NCBI RefSeq assembly: GCF_009801115.1 | Contig: NZ_VTOL01000002.1 | Coordinates: 372,001-436,000 of the forward strand | Length of the DNA: 64,000 nt | Source of the DNA: Dyadobacter sp. 3J3 | GTDB lineage: Bacteria; Bacteroidota; Bacteroidia; Cytophagales; Spirosomataceae | Direction: 5' to 3' | In this document: piece after piece, positions 63,197 through 64,000 of the stretch | How the letters are laid out: every line of letters starts with the position of its first letter | Position numbering within the stretch: the stretch's first letter is position 1 | Program-made: the position numbers and the translations under genes | The notes under the pieces: generated by a model | Databases searched by the model: none | Seen by the model: only the letters and a program-made list of their open reading frames with translations | Told to the model about the DNA's origin: nothing

Positions 63197-64000
63197 TATT
63201 CCTGAAAAACCTTAACCATATCTTCATTAATATATTTTATCACTTCCTCATCCGACTTTGCATGTAATATCCTGGCTCCGGAAAATTGGGGATATAATTT
63301 ATGGAAACAGTCAAAATGGTGTTCAGGACCTTTTTTCGATAAAATGAGATTGGTGCCACCAAAATAGCTGGCCAATGTGGCGGTACCTCCGTGAATGGAA
63401 ATAAACATACTGGCATTGGCATAAACCATCAATTGCATATGATTAAAGTTATTTGCTCCAGCTTTATTTTCCTTAAAAAGATTTTCCATTAGAATAACGT
63501 CTGGATGCTCTTTTTCAAGCCATGCGTATTCGTCCATATCATAAATATCACTATTATCCATTGTGATATTTTGTGGTTTTGGACGGTTGTATATTATAGT
63601 ATAGCTATCCTTTAATTTTTCAATCATATACGCCAGCACCTCGACACTGTAAAAACTGACTGGCGGCCCATCCCACTCCATATTATATCGATTTGCTATA
63701 ATGAGAATTGGTTTATAGTATACATAAACATCGTTTTTGTATATTTCTTTTAATGGTACGGGAAGCCATTTTTTCATATCATAATCCTGGCTGTACAAGA
63801 TCCTCGGCATTTCGAAGTTATAATTTCCTTCATTTGATCTGGTCTCAAAAACTTCCTTATGATCTGGAGAAAAGAAATACAACTCCTTTGTATATTTCGA
63901 TGAAGATGTACTTTTTAACGTTCCGTTTTTATAATGCCAATAGGCAAAAGGCAGTACAAACTGCAATTCAGGAGCGAATTCCCCATGAAATGACAAATCT
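63196..64000 (-). CDS. Polysaccharide-region protein, 5' end missing
   Basis: The frame is still open at the window edge, so the true start lies outside. The visible ~268 residues have no signal peptide or membrane helix. They include ILIIANRYNMEWDGP, YTIIYNRPKPQN and FISIHGGTATLASYFGG. The last segment, with His-Gly-Gly, resembles the donor-binding end of some GT-B-fold enzymes such as GT61. I do not recognise the family with confidence. It is the upstream neighbour of the flippase and presumably belongs to the same glycan pathway. Confidence 0.55.
   Translation of the reverse strand, partial: DLSFHGEFAPELQFVLPFAYWHYKNGTLKSTSSSKYTKELYFFSPDHKEVFETRSNEGNYNFEMPRILYSQDYDMKKWLPVPLKEIYKNDVYVYYKPILIIANRYNMEWDGPPVSFYSVEVLAYMIEKLKDSYTIIYNRPKPQNITMDNSDIYDMDEYAWLEKEHPDVILMENLFKENKAGANNFNHMQLMVYANASMFISIHGGTATLASYFGGTNLILSKKGPEHHFDCFHKLYPQFSGARILHAKSDEEVIKYINEDMVKVFQE

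Overview
The window reads as chromosomal DNA of a member of the Bacteroidota, most likely order Cytophagales and plausibly close to Dyadobacter/Spirosomataceae. The genus is an inference from gene content and style only. Supporting points are: Bacteroidota-restricted families (DUF3822, DUF983, DUF1599, the BT_3928-type DoxX protein, DUF5683); several -7 elements of the form TAnnTTTG, typical of the Bacteroidota primary sigma factor; few recognisable Shine-Dalgarno sequences; and Bacteroidota gene orders such as parA-parB-DUF5683-dapB-lepB and cdaA-folP/DUF1599. The DNA is moderately AT-rich. I saw no tRNA, rRNA, insertion sequence, prophage or CRISPR array.

Layout. 0.2-8.6 kb: housekeeping genes (pyrE, a CBS/CorC membrane protein, two Nudix hydrolases, DUF983, coaD-DUF3822, a CBS-pair protein, a RecD/Dda-like helicase, a Sua5-type tRNA threonylcarbamoyladenosine enzyme). 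8.9-11.3 kb: a GMC oxidoreductase with its gluconate-dehydrogenase-subunit-3-like partner. 11.4-20.9 kb: ABC-F ATPase, periplasmic beta-propeller, rpsT, c-di-AMP cyclase cdaA with folP, DUF1599, BT_3928-type membrane protein, aroK, and a FadL-like outer-membrane protein. 21-28.3 kb: a low-complexity Gly/Ser/Tyr lipoprotein, proS, FKBP isomerase, dprA coupled to an AlbA_2-domain protein, and a branching-enzyme-like GH13. 28.4-34.1 kb: a minus-strand run parA-parB-DUF5683-dapB followed by two tandem signal peptidases. 34.3-37.2 kb: radical SAM/SPASM protein, then an Lrp/AsnC regulator divergent from alanine dehydrogenase. 37.2-46.6 kb: small beta-barrel protein, DEAD-box RNA helicase behind a long structured leader, DinB protein, two exported sugar isomerase-like TIM barrels, PLC-like zinc enzyme, Dabb protein, ung, apaG, methyltransferase. 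46.6-54.6 kb: zinc peptidase, DUF2157 membrane pair, GH43, an Mla lipid-transport operon, Hpt protein. 54.7-64 kb: a surface-polysaccharide region (three glycosyltransferases, GT11 fucosyltransferase, flippase, one truncated gene) interrupted by a partner-switching signalling operon (membrane protein with EF-hand-like loop, REC-PP2C phosphatase, STAS protein, HATPase-like protein).

The most interesting items are the ~365-nt leader of the DEAD-box helicase gene, which contains several hairpins, an internal terminator-like hairpin and a possible kissing-loop pair; the partner-switching operon inside the polysaccharide region with no sigma factor nearby; the DUF2157 partner protein with a Gly-rich tail; and the dprA-AlbA_2 translationally coupled pair. 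The last gene (from 63196) runs off the right edge of the window.
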